Of a stretch of 64,000 nt of DNA, positions 46,681 to 60,642 are shown piece by piece. Source of the DNA: Cinclus cinclus. Its lineage: Eukaryota > Chordata > Aves > Passeriformes > Cinclidae. The stretch is taken from contig NC_085055.1 of NCBI RefSeq assembly GCF_963662255.1, positions 6,568,102 to 6,632,101 on the forward strand. The letters run 5' to 3'. Within the stretch, counting starts at the first letter, position 1; every line of letters starts with the position of its first letter. The notes under the pieces are model-generated. The model had not been told where the DNA came from, made no database searches, and saw only the letters and a program-made list of their open reading frames with translations. Both the position numbers and the translations under genes were made by a program.

Positions 46681-48689
46681 GCATAGTTCTCAAAACCTCT
46701 TTAAATTATTCAGATGTCACAATCCAAGGAAAAACTGTTCTTTTCTAAGCATTCTGCTTTTTTTTTCTTTAACTTCCTCCTCCCTGCTGAAATAACTAAT
46801 CTAATTAAATGTTGAAGATATCTCCAAATGAATTCAGGTTAACACAGACATGATTTGGGAGGCATCCAAGGATCTCCCAGTTATAGTAGTTTTGGAGAAT
46901 TAAGTGCATGGTTTTTTTGGCTAAAAGTGGTGAAACTCAGGAATTAAGGGGTGGGGGACCTGGTACAGCTGCCAATAATCCCTGGCCTTGGTCAAAGTCA
47001 CAACAGCATTGTACAATGAAGGGAGCAGGTCCAGCACATCTGGAGACTTGGAAATTATTTATGACTCAAGGATTTACAGTCCCTTTCTCTCCACTTGCTG
47101 TGGGCACTGAGGACAGAGAGGCAATGAATGGTTTCTGCACCACTCCAGCCCCTCTTTGTCCATTTGTTTGCTCCAAAGAGTACCAGATAAACACACAACC
47201 ATCACTGCCATCATGTTACAATCGAGGTACCAAGCAGGGGGATGCTTCTTCAGCTTCAAAGCATGACAGCCAAACTGTTCTCCAGCCTCATTTGCAACAA
47301 GCAAAACAAATTCCAAATAGATAAAATTGTAGTGGATTAGTGAGCTCTTCAGAGTGAATTCTTAATCCAGAGGGTGTTTCCAGCAAAGTGGGAACTTTCC
47401 AAAGCCTTCTCTTCATTTCACATCTCCCCAGCAGGGAATGCAGCACCCCTAAGAGCAGCAGGACAGGTCAGCATTTACCCACACCTTCTCCTGCCAGACC
47501 ATGGGTATAGCTGAGCTCTGAGCCTCTTACATCCCCAGGTGGGAACAAGGCCTTCAGTTTTGGGTGCTGAGAAGAGAAAAAGTCCCCTACCATGACCTTT
47601 TCTGTCTATGTGAATATTGCAGGGAAACACCCAAGGAAACCGCTGTTTTAGGCTGGTTGTGGGGATATTTGTGCTGGCTGAACATGCTGGCAGTGCATTC
47701 AAAGACTGCAGCAGATCATAATTCTCACTTAACCTACTTTATATCTCCAGCAATTATCACTGCTGCTGGTTCATTCCTTCTCCAACTTACAGAAAATACC
47801 CAAATTCAGTTACTTTGGTGCTGCACCTCTTTTCCAGCCATACCAAGACATAACCTCCAGCGTGGGGCTTCCCCCACCTGAGGAACCACTTTTCACATCC
47901 CTGAGTGCTTTTCTCAATATTCTTCTTTATCTTACCCACATACAGTCTTGTATAATGGGCAAATCCACACATTTTTTGGCCACAAACCCAGCCCCTGCCC
48001 ACAGGTCTTGAGCTTCCCTTGCCCAAGAGCAATGCTGGGAGCAGTTGTGTCTCCTGCAGCTGTTAATCTGTCATTAGTGTGCCATAAGTCACACAGATAT
48101 ACTGCAACCATTACAGAACCTCAATAGAGTGGAAAAAATAATTTGCTTTACTGTCAACATAAAAACTTTTTTATCTTCATTGACAGCTTTATTTAGAAAA
48201 GTCTCAGCTATATTTTAATTTGGTCTAATGATAGCTCTCAGAAAGCAGTGTCTGTATGTTCAAGTTTACTGCAACAGCAGCTGCTAATTTTCTTTTTTCC
48301 ACTTTTTGGTTTTGTTTCACAGATATTTTTTAAGAAAGGACACTTCTGGGGTATTTTTGCTCTTGTGAAAAGCACATATTTCTGACAACCTTGCAAAATG
48401 TCTAATTATCAATGATTGCTAAAGATTCATCCCTGTTACCACCAGCACTGGAATTTAAAGGGACACATTGAAATCTTTATCTAGGGGAACACCTACAAAT
48501 TTACTTCACAGAGAGAATGTTACACATTTTAATGAAATAGCATCCTGCCTTTGCTCTGTGAATATTTATCTCCTCAATAACAACAAAACCAATGATTTGA
48601 AGTCAAGATGCAGGGGGCTAAGGAAGTACTTTTGCATCTGTAATTTCAGACTGGATGCTGAGAAAGGAGGCATCACCAATGGTATGAAA
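46681..48689. other. Non-coding stretch
   Basis: No gene recognised. Frames of 138 codons (46908-47324 plus) and 105 codons (47564-47881 plus) overlap open minus frames and have no motif. Confidence 0.6.
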
Positions 48690-48730
48690 TCCTATTTTCT
48701 GTAGATAAGGAAAGAAATTAAGGCATCCAT
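48690..48730 (+). repeat. Possible MIR-like SINE scrap
   Basis: CCTATTTTCTGTAGATAAGG followed by AAAGAAATTAAGGCATCC resembles the 'ccattttacagatgaggaaactgaggcac' stretch of MIR. Only about 40 bases match. Confidence 0.35.
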
Positions 48731-51700
48731 GCTTTTGAGTTCATTTTGTCTTTTCTCATGGTAGGTGAGCCAGATTTTCCTGGTTCATGACCACAATGAA
48801 TTCATTCATGCATTGGGAGAGTACATAAGGTTCTCTATTTAGCCAAAAAAACCTTTCTGCCTTCCATAAAGTGTTTCCTTTGGAAGTACCAAAGCTTCTA
48901 CAGAGCTCAGCTCTGTGATTTTGTGAATCAAAGTTAATAAAAGTCTATAGGCCAGTAGAAGTCCTTGCTCTTAGAAAGTGCTTTGCAACTTCAAGTGCTC
49001 CTTGGGACAAGTGCTCCTTGTCCCTCCCTCCAGGCACACCAAACATCTGCAACAGTTCCCTGGAAAAGCAGGCTGGAGATGGGGACATGGAGACAGCCAA
49101 TAGTTTTGGTGGTAGTTCCCACCACACCAAGGTCCATGTCAAACCCTAAAGTGTATAAAAAATTAACCCCCTACCCTCTTCCTTTAAAAGTTATGCATGG
49201 CACAGCATTCTTGGTTAAAAAAAATGACAAAAAACCCCCAAACCAAAAAACCACCAGCTGTCAAATAAATAATGTTTGTAAAAGAATTTCCAGAGGGATT
49301 GTGCTGTCTTTGACTAGACACGGACATGGCAGATGGATTGAACTTCTTCAGAATCTGGTTTTGTTTGTTTTATTTTAAATTGTAACAATATGAAACTGAT
49401 CTTCCAAAACACTTTCTTTTTTCTTTCTGAAAGATAAAACCCTAGAGCAAGAATATTTGTGCTGGAAAAGAAGTTTCTCAGATGAATAGCTTTGTACAGA
49501 TGAGGATAGAATTGCCTGAAATAGCTTTGTTTTGAAACAATATATTGTCTCGCAGGAATTTTAGACATTCTTTACAAAGGCAGCACTTGGCATTATATTT
49601 CATGCCTTTCAAAGTACATATTTTCATAGGAAATGAAGGAAGGGGATGGGAAAGACGTTTTTCACCAAACTGACTTTGTGGCTGTAAGGATCTCCAGCAG
49701 GAAGATGGATAAGAATGGACAGAAGAAAAAGTATTGTATCCTATTCATCCCAAATGGCAACAGGGAAAATAAAGAAACACTCTCTCCAGATTACATGAAT
49801 GAAGAAAGATTTTCTTTGAAGAAAGTCTTCTCTTTATTGCTGAAAACATGTTTCAGCTTGACTGATGAGTGCTGGAGAACAGCATAGGTGAATTCAGGAG
49901 ACCACAGCTGAAAAATATCACACAAGGATACAACATTCCAGCAGCTCAAATATACTCTCTAGGTTTTCCTAGCAGCTTATTTTCTGTGTCAGGCATGCTT
50001 GTTAAGCTTTTTTTAAATTTTTTTTTTCCTGCTAGAGAAAGTGTTATACAGTGATGTTTGGATATGAGCCCTATTTACAATGTCTCCAAATTCTGACAGA
50101 ATCTGAAGGGTCTGATTTGGTGGTCTGGTTCATATCCATCTGTGTCTGAGGCTCAAGGCATAAGCTCCAATAGCTTTCCCATAGCCCTGTGGATCCAGTA
50201 TTGTGGTCTGGATTCATCTTAGAATTCCCCCTGAGCTCAGATTTCTCCTCTGGAGCATGAAGCCAGTTCATCTCCTTGTGGTTTCATCAGCTGTGGGAAA
50301 GCACCACAAAGAAAATTTGAAAAGCCTATCAGGTACACAGAAAATTTCTATTTCAGAGCTGCAGGCCACATAACTTCACCCTCACACAACAGAGTGTTTT
50401 TTCACTTTGCAGTTTATTCCTTTTCACTACCATCTTGCCAGAGGGCTGGCTCACACCTCAGCCTCCCAGCTTCATTTTCAGCTGGTAGTTAAATCCATCA
50501 CTCAAACAATTTTTCATTTGCATATTTAGTCTGAAGAAAGGTCCATTGTGGGCACATTATTACTCACTCTCTATTTCCAGTATAAATTTTAAGTCACCTC
50601 TTTGTCCCTTGTGCAGCCCACACACTGACGCAGCATCTTCTCACACTTCTCTCCCACACAGGCAGCTCATGAAATTACACTCCTAAGCCATGAAGGGGAT
50701 GATGGATGGCTGGCATTTCTCTATTTTATGCAGGACTGGCTTACTCAGAGGCTGGTAAAAGAAGTTTTAACTGGCCCAAGCACCATGCAAGATGTACTGG
50801 CTGCCTACATATAGATCCTTAATTGCTTAAAGAGTTGACTTCACAAAAAATATTTCTTTGACAGACAGCTCTGCAGGCAGCCTTGGGCAAGAAAGAGGTC
50901 AAGGAGCAGAGGCAGCTGATTGCCATCTGGAGCTCCACACCACCAATTCCTCATCTGGGTGCTGGAACAGCCCCAGAGGAGCACTGCCTGGGGGCTTTGT
51001 GCCAAATGATCAGTAGAAGAAGGTTTCTAGAGGATACAGCTGCTGGAAGAATTCACGGAGAAGTGGAGGAGAAATTTCACCAGGGAATGGGAAAAGTAGA
51101 GCTGAATATGGTTTTTGTGCCCTTGTCAGATAATACTACCACGCAGGAGTGAAAAAATAGCTATAGAAATCTGTTTTTCCACTTGTCCCTGCACATCAGT
51201 AATTATTTGCAGGAAATCATCCTACTCCAGACACGCTGGCAAAATACAGTTGCAGCCTGTCTCGCTTTCATGTTGGGCTTTTTTCTTTTCCTTGCCAAGG
51301 TGTGGAACATGAGGCCAATAAATCTGCCTTGGAAAGGAAAAAAATTAGCTCAGAGAAGCTGCTTCATCATCTTCCTTCAGCTTTTCTCTAACAGTCAATG
51401 TGGCAATATCCGCTTAAGTTTAGAAAGCATTATTTTTACAGGATGTGTGGGAACCACAAATACCATTTGAGGCCAAGTTACAGTAAATCCTATTCTTAGT
51501 GTCATTAGTGGAAGTGCTTCCTTCTCGTCACAAAAGCAAATGAAAGGAGGTCCATTAATTTTTCACTGGTGGAGCAGTAAGGAGGCACTTTAAAAAGGGG
51601 GAGGAAGGACTCCAGTCAGATACCCAAGTGATAACAGACCTTGGCACACTGCTGAGCCCAGAGGCTGGAAACCAGTTTTGTCTGTGAATGGTCAATACCA

Positions 51701-53974
51701 AAGTTCTGCTTGTTACTGTATAAATATCTTAAATATAAGCTCAATTTGAATCTGTAATTATGACTGTGTTAGCATGATACTAGTTATTAAGGCCAAGTGC
51801 TGCAATAAGGCAAATCATTACTTCTGCTGTTACTGCAGTAGAATAAACCAGAAGAAACACATTTTCTAATATTTTTAATATAATAAGACATAAGACAGTA
51901 AATATTTAACTTGTTCTTAGCGTTTACACTCCCTGGACTTAGTATTCTCCTGATATATGCCAAAGTGAAGTAGGTTCAAATCCATCAAATTCAATGGAGT
52001 TAAGCTAGGGTAAATCAAGCCGTCTATTATCAAAAATCAATTTTCCATTTGTTTTAATACCATTAATTTAAATGAACTCACTTGATAGTCTCATACCTCT
52101 GAGATGTGCATGCAATTTATGCCAGGAGTGATCCTGGGCAAACCTGGGCGCTTATGGCTGCTCAGCTCACTAACATTTGAATGACTATTGTTAATAAAAG
52201 TATTAATAGGATTTATTTTTTGATCTTTTATACTGAAGCCAAGAGCAGGGCATCCTGTTAACTTAAAAAACAATCTAGCAGGCCTCAGCCAGTCAAGCAT
52301 GTTATTGTTGCCCATCTCCTTTATCTTGAGGTCCACTTGCATTTCCATTTTTAACTGCACACCTACTTGTATCAGGGCTCTTCAGGCTGGAAGAATTGTC
52401 ACTCAGAAGTCAGGGACACAGACCCCACTTCTGAGCCTGCCTCCCTGTTTTGGGGCTTAACGTCTGACTGATCCCTTGGTCTTCCTTGCCAGGGTTCTTG
52501 CCTCAAGAAGTCACCAGAGCATGGATTAACTGGATCCCATGTAAGATAGAAGAGGGAAAAGAGTTAGATTTCATTTTCTAAAGTTATAGCTTGCAAAACC
52601 CCACATCCACTGACAGTGTCTGAGCACAAAAATTGCACCTTGCTAGTGCCACTGCAACAACAGACAAGAAAGCATTAGAGGAAGAGACAGAGTCAAACCA
52701 CATCCACCTGGAGATAAAAAGTGGGAAGAACCCTCCAGAGAAACAGGTAATATTCCAAGGAGAAGATGCTGCTTCTTTTTTTTTTTGAAACCAAGAGTTG
52801 CATGTGGGAAAAAAGGGTGATCAGTATCAGAGTTATAAATCCTTTATCCAGGGGTGGGGTGGTAGCAAACTTAAAGCTAAATATGGTTACAAAACAATTA
52901 TTCCAGGCTTGCTGACCACTGGGGGCAGAGAGAGAAGGGCAGTTGGAAAGCAGTAGAAAATATCCTTTTTGCCTCAAGGTCCTGGGCTCAGCTGGGGTGT
53001 GGGGGTTGATTGCCATGAAGCTGAAAGACCTCAGTCACCCTGCTTTTGACTCCTCTGGCAACATGGAAATTTAGTCCCTGGGCTCATCTCTGATACCTGC
53101 TCCCTTGACCATCAGACCTGAGGAAAGGATTGTGTGGGGAATGTTTCTCCTCCCCTGGCTCCAGGCAATTTGTCCAGATGTGCTTGGTCCTACGGCTCCC
53201 ATGAGGGCAACAGCCACGGGATGTCTCATTCCAGGACACACAAAAAGTGACAGAACCTTACACATGAAGCTACATTACTCAAATGGGCTTCTTCAAAAAA
53301 GGTCACCCAGTGCTGCATGCAGGGCACTTTACAGGACAGATTACAAGAAGCCTTGTCTTTAATAAATAGGACATCTAGTCCCCAGAAAAGTCCATTCCTT
53401 ATAGCTTCACAATATTGTTGTGAAGATTGATAGTCACAATAAAACAAATCTTGGCGTGTCTGCATTTTCTTCTGTACATTAGGTAGATTAGCAGGATACT
53501 TCCAGCAGAAGTGCTGTAAACAGAAATAAATTATGGTTTATGAATCTTGCGAGCTGCTACTGTTAGAAGTTTAAATATTTGATCAGACACATACATCTTC
53601 ACATTTCTTCTCCTAGGCTGGTAAGGCAAACACAGAGTAGCCAACAAGAACTGAAAACAAAGACCCCTTTTGATAGATAGCTACAAAGGCCCCAAGACCA
53701 TGCCAAGATCTGAAAAGTACCTCTTAATTAACCACTATGAATTAAAATTCATATTGGCTTTGTGAGGCACCTGCTAAGCAACGGGACCATAAACAAGGGA
53801 GTGTGTTTTGGGGGATGGACCCAGTTCTTTTGGCTTTGAGAAGAAACACTTTGAGCCCGTCTTGAAACATGTCTTGGCTTTCTGCAGGAAATGTGCCCTG
53901 ACAAAGTTTTCCCAGTGTTAGGACATGTCAGTGCATCACTGCGAGGACAAAGACATGAGAACAGCAAAGGCAAT
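48731..53974. other. Non-coding stretch
   Basis: No gene recognised over 5.2 kb. The longest frames are 137 codons (48965-49378 plus) and 107 codons (52693-53016 minus), with no motif. A/C-rich low complexity lies at about 49218-49252, similar to the tracts in the first 5 kb. CAAGTGCTCCTTG is repeated with a 16-base period at 48992-49020. Confidence 0.6.
51970..52021. repeat. Possible ancient amniote repeat scrap
   Basis: TCAATGGAGTTAAGCTAGGG followed by TAAATCAAGCC resembles a widespread old reptile/bird repeat word, 'aatcaatggagttacaccagtgtaaatctggcc'. I recall the pattern but not a secure family name. Confidence 0.3.
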
Positions 53975-54204
53975 GAGGAGAGGAGAGGAGAGGAGAGGAG
54001 AGGAGAGGAGAGGAGAGGAGAGGAGAGGAGAGGAGAGGAGAGGAGAGGAGAGGAGAGGAGAGGAGAGGAGAGGAGAGGAGAGGAGAGGAGAGGAGAGGAG
54101 AGGAGAGGAGAGGAGAGGAGAGGAGAGGAGAGGAGAGGAGAGGAGAGGAGAGGAGAGGAGAGGAGAGGAGAGGAGAGGAGAGGAGAGGAGAGGAGAGGAG
54201 AGGA
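53975..54204. repeat. Perfect (GAGGA)46 pentanucleotide array
   Basis: Two hundred and thirty bases of GAGGA without a single interruption, 46 copies. One strand is all purine, the other all pyrimidine; such mirror-symmetric purine tracts can form triplex (H-DNA). The unit length of five with no stop codon in any frame produces long artificial frames on both strands (Glu-Arg-Gly-type plus, Leu-Ser-Pro-type minus) that are not genes. The right flank to about 54300 stays G/A-rich, like a decayed edge. Perfect copies suggest recent expansion or a collapsed or corrected assembly. Confidence 0.99.
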
Positions 54205-57200
54205 CGGGGAAGTGAGTTGTGAGAGACAAGGAGAAAGGGAACAATAAGGAAAGACGAGCAAATTAGGAAGGAGGGGAATGAAAGCAAATACAGGAAAGCT
54301 GCTGGAAAGGGGCCAAGGAAATCATCCCCACACAACTGTGCATTCATTTCCACCATTGTTCTGCTCTGAAGTCTTGGTTTCCAGATTCTGCATCACTTCT
54401 GACTGCCCAGAAACCCAGCCCCAGGAGAAACAATGCAGCTGCCTGGGCCAGTGGCCAGAATGCTGTCTGCCTAAGAACATTTTTATTGAACTTGAAGTTA
54501 CAATTCTTTGTTTCTGAAAATGTAACATTTGATATAAACCCAGGGTGCTGACCTATTCCTTTTGAAAACGTAGAAGTCATTTGAGTTTTAGACCCAGCTT
54601 TTGATTAAAAAGCTTTTAAAGGAAAACCTCAAAAAATTCCCATGAAAATTCCATGCCAAGCCCACTTTCTGGCCTTTAATTTCCAATAACCAGGGAGGAA
54701 ACAACAACAAAAATGGGGAACAGAGACACTATAAGTAACTTCCACAAGATTATTCATTTTCCTTAATAAGGATCTTTAACAGCATGACAACTCATGCAAT
54801 ATAGATAAGGAGAAACAAATCAAGAAATTCAATAGAAATAGAAAACAAATGGAAAAGTCCAAAGAAAAAGCACTTAATAAAAAACTTGGTGAAGGGGAAG
54901 GGAATGAACTGTTTCCTCATGTAACACTACTTCCTGGGGTTTTTCTGCCCTTCATGGACTATTTCTTTTGCCTATGTCTTTTTCTATGACAGAAAAAGTC
55001 TTTGGGAGTTGGTAGAGTTCGCTCTTTTCCTGTGGGGATGGAGCTGGTACTATGAGGAGTCCAGACTCTTCCTGTGTCTCCTTCAAACACAGAACTAGAG
55101 ACCCCTCCATCACTCATCTGTCTGTTCTCTTTGAAGCAGAGAACCTGGAAAGAACTGGCAAAGGGCTACTCTGGGGAATCAGAGTAGGGAACATCTTCTG
55201 CTAAAAATATACTTCAGACATGGAAGAGAGACCATAGCAAAAAATGTCTATGTCTGGGGTTGGTTCTGTTGCACTTTTAAATTTGGATTTCAACTCTCCT
55301 TTGTGAAAGAGCCCTCAGCATAGACAAGAATTTGTTTGGCTTTTTGGAGGTTTTTTTTTGATTTTGTGGTTCTCCAATCTTGGCAGGTCTGTACAGCAAT
55401 ACTTCTAGACCTGCAGCAAGGGATAGTGTGATTTGCACTTTTAGATCAAGTGCACCTTGCAGTATTTCTACATGTTATCTACCTTGTATTTAACACCATT
55501 ATTTCAGAATTTAAAAAATATCAGATATAGGTGTTACACTCAAAATGAACAATGACTTAATTAAAGCACCACCTTTCTGTTGTCTTTCAAACTGAGAAAA
55601 TGCTCCCACACTTTCATGCCCATTATTCCAGAATTTGCTGGAGCTTTGTTTTAATGATGACAATCTGTTGCAGCTCAGACACAGAACTACATTTTCCCCC
55701 AGACACCCAGTCATTTCTTTCTTTGTGTGTGTGCATTATTTTTTATGGGGCCAGCTGCTTTGTGATCAGTGAAATGTCAGAAAAATCATCTTACCATAAC
55801 AAAGCTGAAAATAAAATATTCAAGGAAGCAAACGCTCATGGAAATCTTTAAAGGCCTAACAAGGGAGAATTCTCATCTCTGTGCACATGGGTGACTCACT
55901 GAAGTAAATGGGAATTACGTGACTGCATCAAAGATTTCAGTATGAAGAGCACAGATTTTTCTCTCAGCTTTGGCCTTTTGGAATGAACTCACAAACAAGT
56001 TTTGATGAAGATTCTAGATAGAGATAGACTTGCTCAGTGATTAGCCCTGAAACAGAATGATTTGAGGGAGGTACAGTATCATCCTGTCAAGATTAAGTGC
56101 ATGCTTAACATATTACCTCCTTAAATGCTTTTTATAAATTGAGTGCTCACATTGAACTGCCCGATTTGAAAATTGAATGAATTATACTTAAGGGTCAATA
56201 CAGGTGTGTCTTTGCAAATATAGAGGTTAATTGACATAAAACTTGTCACAACTTGAAATGTGGGGGGAAAAAAAGCTGTTTCTGTAAATATTGTAATTAA
56301 ACAGAATGTTGTTTTTCTAATTGTTGGAAAAGAAAGCCCCAAATTACCAGGAGGAAAGAAATTAGAGCAAACAGATCTGCAGGAAAATAACCCTATGAAA
56401 AATTCACAAGGATGTACTCATGATGCACCAAATTATCCTCTCGGGTTTCATAATTCTGCGAGCGAGTGCAATTAGTTAACGGTGGTGTTGTTACAAAGCT
56501 ACACACTGTGGCTGTCGGGTTTTGAAGCTACTCCAGAAACCAAAGCCTGACGCTGAACAACCATTGTGTGTGGGTATTAGGCAACAGGAAATCTGCCTGA
56601 TGATAACTGAGTTATACCAAGCCCTGCAGCAGCCACTCAGACACTGTGTCCATTTAATCTGCAGATGGCAAAGTAGATACGCCATTCACAGCTGCATGCA
56701 TGAGGATATGACATCTTTGTCTATATTAATCTCATGGCTGGCTTCACATGACTCATTCAACCTTTTCTTCTATTACATGAAAGGGAAGTTAACTAGCAAG
56801 ACCTCTGGTGATTTTTAAATAGGTCCAGCCCTGCTGTGATCTACATTTCAAGCAATAGACTACAGAGCTCTTCTCCCTGTTCCTAAAGCTCTCATTCCAT
56901 GCAGCTGTGCAACCCCACAAATCCCCCATTTGTGCCATTAGCTCATTCCCAAAACAACCTCTGTAAAACACACAGGCTGTGATGCTAAGAATATGACAAG
57001 TGGGTCAAATGTGCTGAAGTCTGCACTGGGGGGAGACAACTATCAGCAGGCTTTGTTTTCCCAGTTATCAGTAGGGAGATAGCAAACTTCAATATATGAA
57101 CAACCTTAATTTGAAAAAAGAAAAATCTGCAGTATCTCTGTTCCACAAAGATAAGCTGACAGCTAAGGCAAAACATGGCTGTGCCCAGAGGCAGCAGGAG

Positions 57201-57664
57201 CAGTGTAACAGTCTCCTCATCCTCTGTGGCAAGATTAAGAAAAACACCATGGGTTTCGCTCCAAGTGGTTCACAGGGGAACTTTGCTGTTCAGGGTAGTT
57301 TGATTTTGAGATCTTGTGCTCTGCTTTTCAATCAATATTCAGAAAAATACATCTTCAAAGTGAAATATCACTGGGGGGAAAATATCAAGCTTTTCATCAT
57401 CTTTTTCCTGCAAAAAATGCAAAGAACACTTTCAAGGTTTGAGGATGTCCACACAATAGTACTATTTTCAGTTATAGTAGCTCCTTCAAACCTCAGAGGA
57501 GGTTTTGTTTTGAAGAGCAAGAGACATTCCCCTCAGGACTCTCTCCTCAGAGAAATATCTCCTAGAATTAGGCAAGATACTGAAAGTGAGGTAGAGAACA
57601 GAGAAGCAGAGAAGCTGTCATGGTTGGCAGTGGACATATAGACCCCTCAGGGCAGGGGTTAGCC
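54205..57664. other. Non-coding stretch with G/A-rich left edge
   Basis: No gene recognised. The first 100 bases remain purine-rich. The longest frame is 181 codons (57096-57641 plus), with no recognisable domain. AT-rich complex sequence from about 56110 to 56480 could hold regulatory DNA. Confidence 0.55.
55891..55940. repeat. Possible ancient amniote repeat scrap
   Basis: ACTCACTGAAGTAAATGGGA followed by ATTACGTGACTGCATCAAAG resembles the old reptile/bird repeat word 'cccactgaagtcaatgggaattttgcatgactgagtaagg'. A related word, CCACTGAAATAAATGGG, occurs at about 61279-61295. Confidence 0.35.
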
Positions 57665-57684
57665 AAGGATACAAAATTATATGT

Positions 57685-57716
57685 GGAAAAAACAAAAAAA
57701 AAAAAAAGAAAAAAAC
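57685..57716. repeat. A-rich tract
   Basis: A-runs of six, fourteen and seven, separated by C or G. No AATAAA at the expected distance upstream. Confidence 0.88.
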
Positions 57717-60642
57717 TTTCTTAAAGCTTTTTCATGAGGAAAAATAAACATTTTCATGCTAAATTCCTATTTTGAAGTTTAGAGACCACATTTTTCCATA
57801 ATAACCCCATCTAGCCTTATGCAAATAAAAATAATTAAACAAGAGTGGAATATTTTCCTCATAAATATTTGTCTCATGTGGACAGGAAACTCTAGTTGCT
57901 TACAGAAAAGCAGAGAATCCAGGGTCCAGCCATAATGACTAAATTTTCAAGATGTTCTTGTTTGCATCTCTCTGCTCCATTAACAGTGTGCTGCCTGCTG
58001 AAAGCTGAGGCGAGTAAACTCAGGGAACAAGTTATCTGTAAAAAATGATTTGTGGAGAGAACATCTGCTCCACAGAAGTGGAACCAGACTCTAATGAAAA
58101 GTTTTAAACCTCCCAGATTACTACAAAGAGCTGCAGGCTTCTGTAAAATATGTATTGTCTCCACTTTTTCTGCATGTAAAAAACAAATAAACACTTAATA
58201 AACTTTAGAGTATTTGTGGATGTCAGATTCTTTAGGAAGGTTAAACTAAGCTTTTCAGAGGCTTTTTGATGATTAATAGCTAGATCAGGTCTGTGATTGA
58301 AGCAGGTTCAGTAGCTATGCTTGGGAAGACTTTTAACTTCAAAGATTGATGTGCTCAAGGGATAGTGAAAGAAATGATTTGTTAAAAAAATTAATCTAAA
58401 CATAATCAGTACAACTTTGATGGACACCTGTGTTGATCTGGGAACTGAATGGCAGCAGCCACATTTGTAAGTTATCAGCTGTTTAAAACACAAGGGAGCA
58501 ACTAACTTCTTGCAGAACTGGGAAATAGGAAACCAGTGGATATCCTTGGACTTCGCCAAGTACATCCAAAGCTGTGCTAGATTTTGGGAGTCAAAATTGA
58601 GGAGGTTCCCAGCACAGACCCCTTGTATGGAACCTATGTGTATGTATATATGTTAAAAGTTTTTATTTTCTTATAAAAGAAGAGCAGAGGTGCTGTTGAG
58701 TGTTCCTAAAACTCTCCAGTGACAAGAGCTGCAGTACTGTCCCCTGGAAATCTGTGCTTACAAACACCTTTGCATCTTCCAACCCCCCAGTGCATTGAGC
58801 TAAGAGAGCAATTCCCTTTCCTGTAACAATCAAATCTTGTGGCACAAAGACGAGCAGCGGGGCTTATTCCTTAATCCAACTGTGCTGTTAACTTTTTGTG
58901 TGCATCAGATGCAAAGTAAGGTGCTGATACCAGATTTTGAAATCATTAAAAGGCAAGGGGCTTAGAGGGTGACAACAGAAACCACAGAAAGAAGAAATGC
59001 TTTGTGCTGCTGGCTTCTTAGCAGGAAACAATATGGATACAGAGAAGGAAATTCCCATCTCTGCTAAGCAATCTGCAGGGGTAAAGGTATTTCAGTCAAA
59101 CCCAGAATTTAACATTGAGCATGGGGGTAGCCCTGGATTGAATTCACTGCTTGCAGCTCTGGCTAAAATTATTTGTCATCTTACCAGGAGATAACGCAGC
59201 ACTATTGCCACGAGACAACCATCTGGTTACTCTAGTTTGCAAGGAGCTGCTGGGTTATTACCATCCATCCATTCAAAGTTACTGTGCAGTGTTTCTGAAG
59301 ATTTACCCCAGTAAATAGCCTGTGAAACCTGCAGCAAGCCCCTCACCATGCAGGTCACTATCCCTGCAGGGATACCCAGCAAACAGGAGCTGATCCCTCC
59401 TTTGGAAAGAGCATATCACTGAAATATTGCTATATTACTCTGAGAAAGACAGAAATGCATTTGAAATTGCTTTCCATCCTTTTACAGAGCTGCTCTTACC
59501 CCTTCACTCGGCTGGTAGGGAATGGACATTGGCAGCCACTGTCTCTCCACTGTCAAACCTGAGAACAGAATTAACAGCTCTGGTAATTAGCAGGAAAAGT
59601 CCCGTGCCAGGCACAAAGCTCAGACTGCAAGGTGATCTAAAGTAGTTCTTTCCCCCCACAGGGTCACAGTAGGAGTAAAATCATAAAAATGGCAAATTGC
59701 TTAGGATATGAAAGGAGACAGCTGAGCTACAAATTTTAGCTTGGCAGATTGTAGTCAGATGTGCTATAAAGACATCACTTAACCTGTACCTCAAAGCTTG
59801 TTAAAAACAAAGCAAGCATCTTAGAAACCCAGCAAATTAGATATACTGCAGACAGTTAACAGGAATAAAGGAGGTTAAATGGCCCTAGTCACACTTTCAA
59901 AACCAGAAGAGAATTTAGTACTCATCTGAGCCACATGTTTAAATTGGAAAGCATTACTGTTTAGACAAACAACACCTTTTTGGAATGCAGAAACTGAAAA
60001 CTTTTTCAGATAACCTGATGGTGATTAATTTTTTTTATTTCATTTTTGCTGCAAGGAGGAAATATGGCCTCCCAATTGGCTGCTCTCACTATTAAGAATG
60101 TGTAAATATCAAAGCAAAACAGGAATATGGAAACACTGTGGAAATACTCTCAAGGATTAACAGACTACTTCTAGTCTGCAGCTATAACTGAAAGTTACAG
60201 TGCAACCCTCTTTCTGAATAGTAATGAAATTTTTTTTTAAATTTGCTGGAAAACCAGAAGGGTCTTGTCCATTTGCAGGCTTGAGGGCTACACCCTATCA
60301 GGAGCAGCCTTGAAAAATCTCTTGGAGAATATGCATGGAAAACACAGTGATTTAGCACCAGGATTAACATGACATGGCAAAGCAGCACAATGATGCAAAC
60401 ATTGTGAAGGAAGGATTCCCTTCACTTGTAGCTAATTAGACTTCAGATAAAGCTGAAAATCAGTATTTGTTCAAATTTTAAACTAATTTTCCTTTGTATT
60501 TGAAAACATTATTTTGATGTATGTTAATACTAAGACAGAGAAGCAATTCTGTGTGTCAGCAGCTACCGTAGAAAATAATCAAGCAGCCATTGTCCCTTTT
60601 GTGCCTCTAATCTAAATATACAGAGAAAGCACTGGGGAAAGG
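57717..60642. other. Non-coding stretch
   Basis: No gene or clear repeat. The longest frame is 100 codons (57892-58194 minus), with no motif. Confidence 0.6.

Noticed and set aside
53975..54204. CRISPR array
   Set aside because: The array is a continuous tandem repeat without spacers, and the DNA is vertebrate.
53891..54356. Five long open frames on both strands (up to 170 codons) with Glu-Arg-Gly or Leu-Ser-Pro repeats
   Set aside because: They are translations of the GAGGA array, whose five-base unit contains no stop in any frame. They carry no information beyond the repeat.
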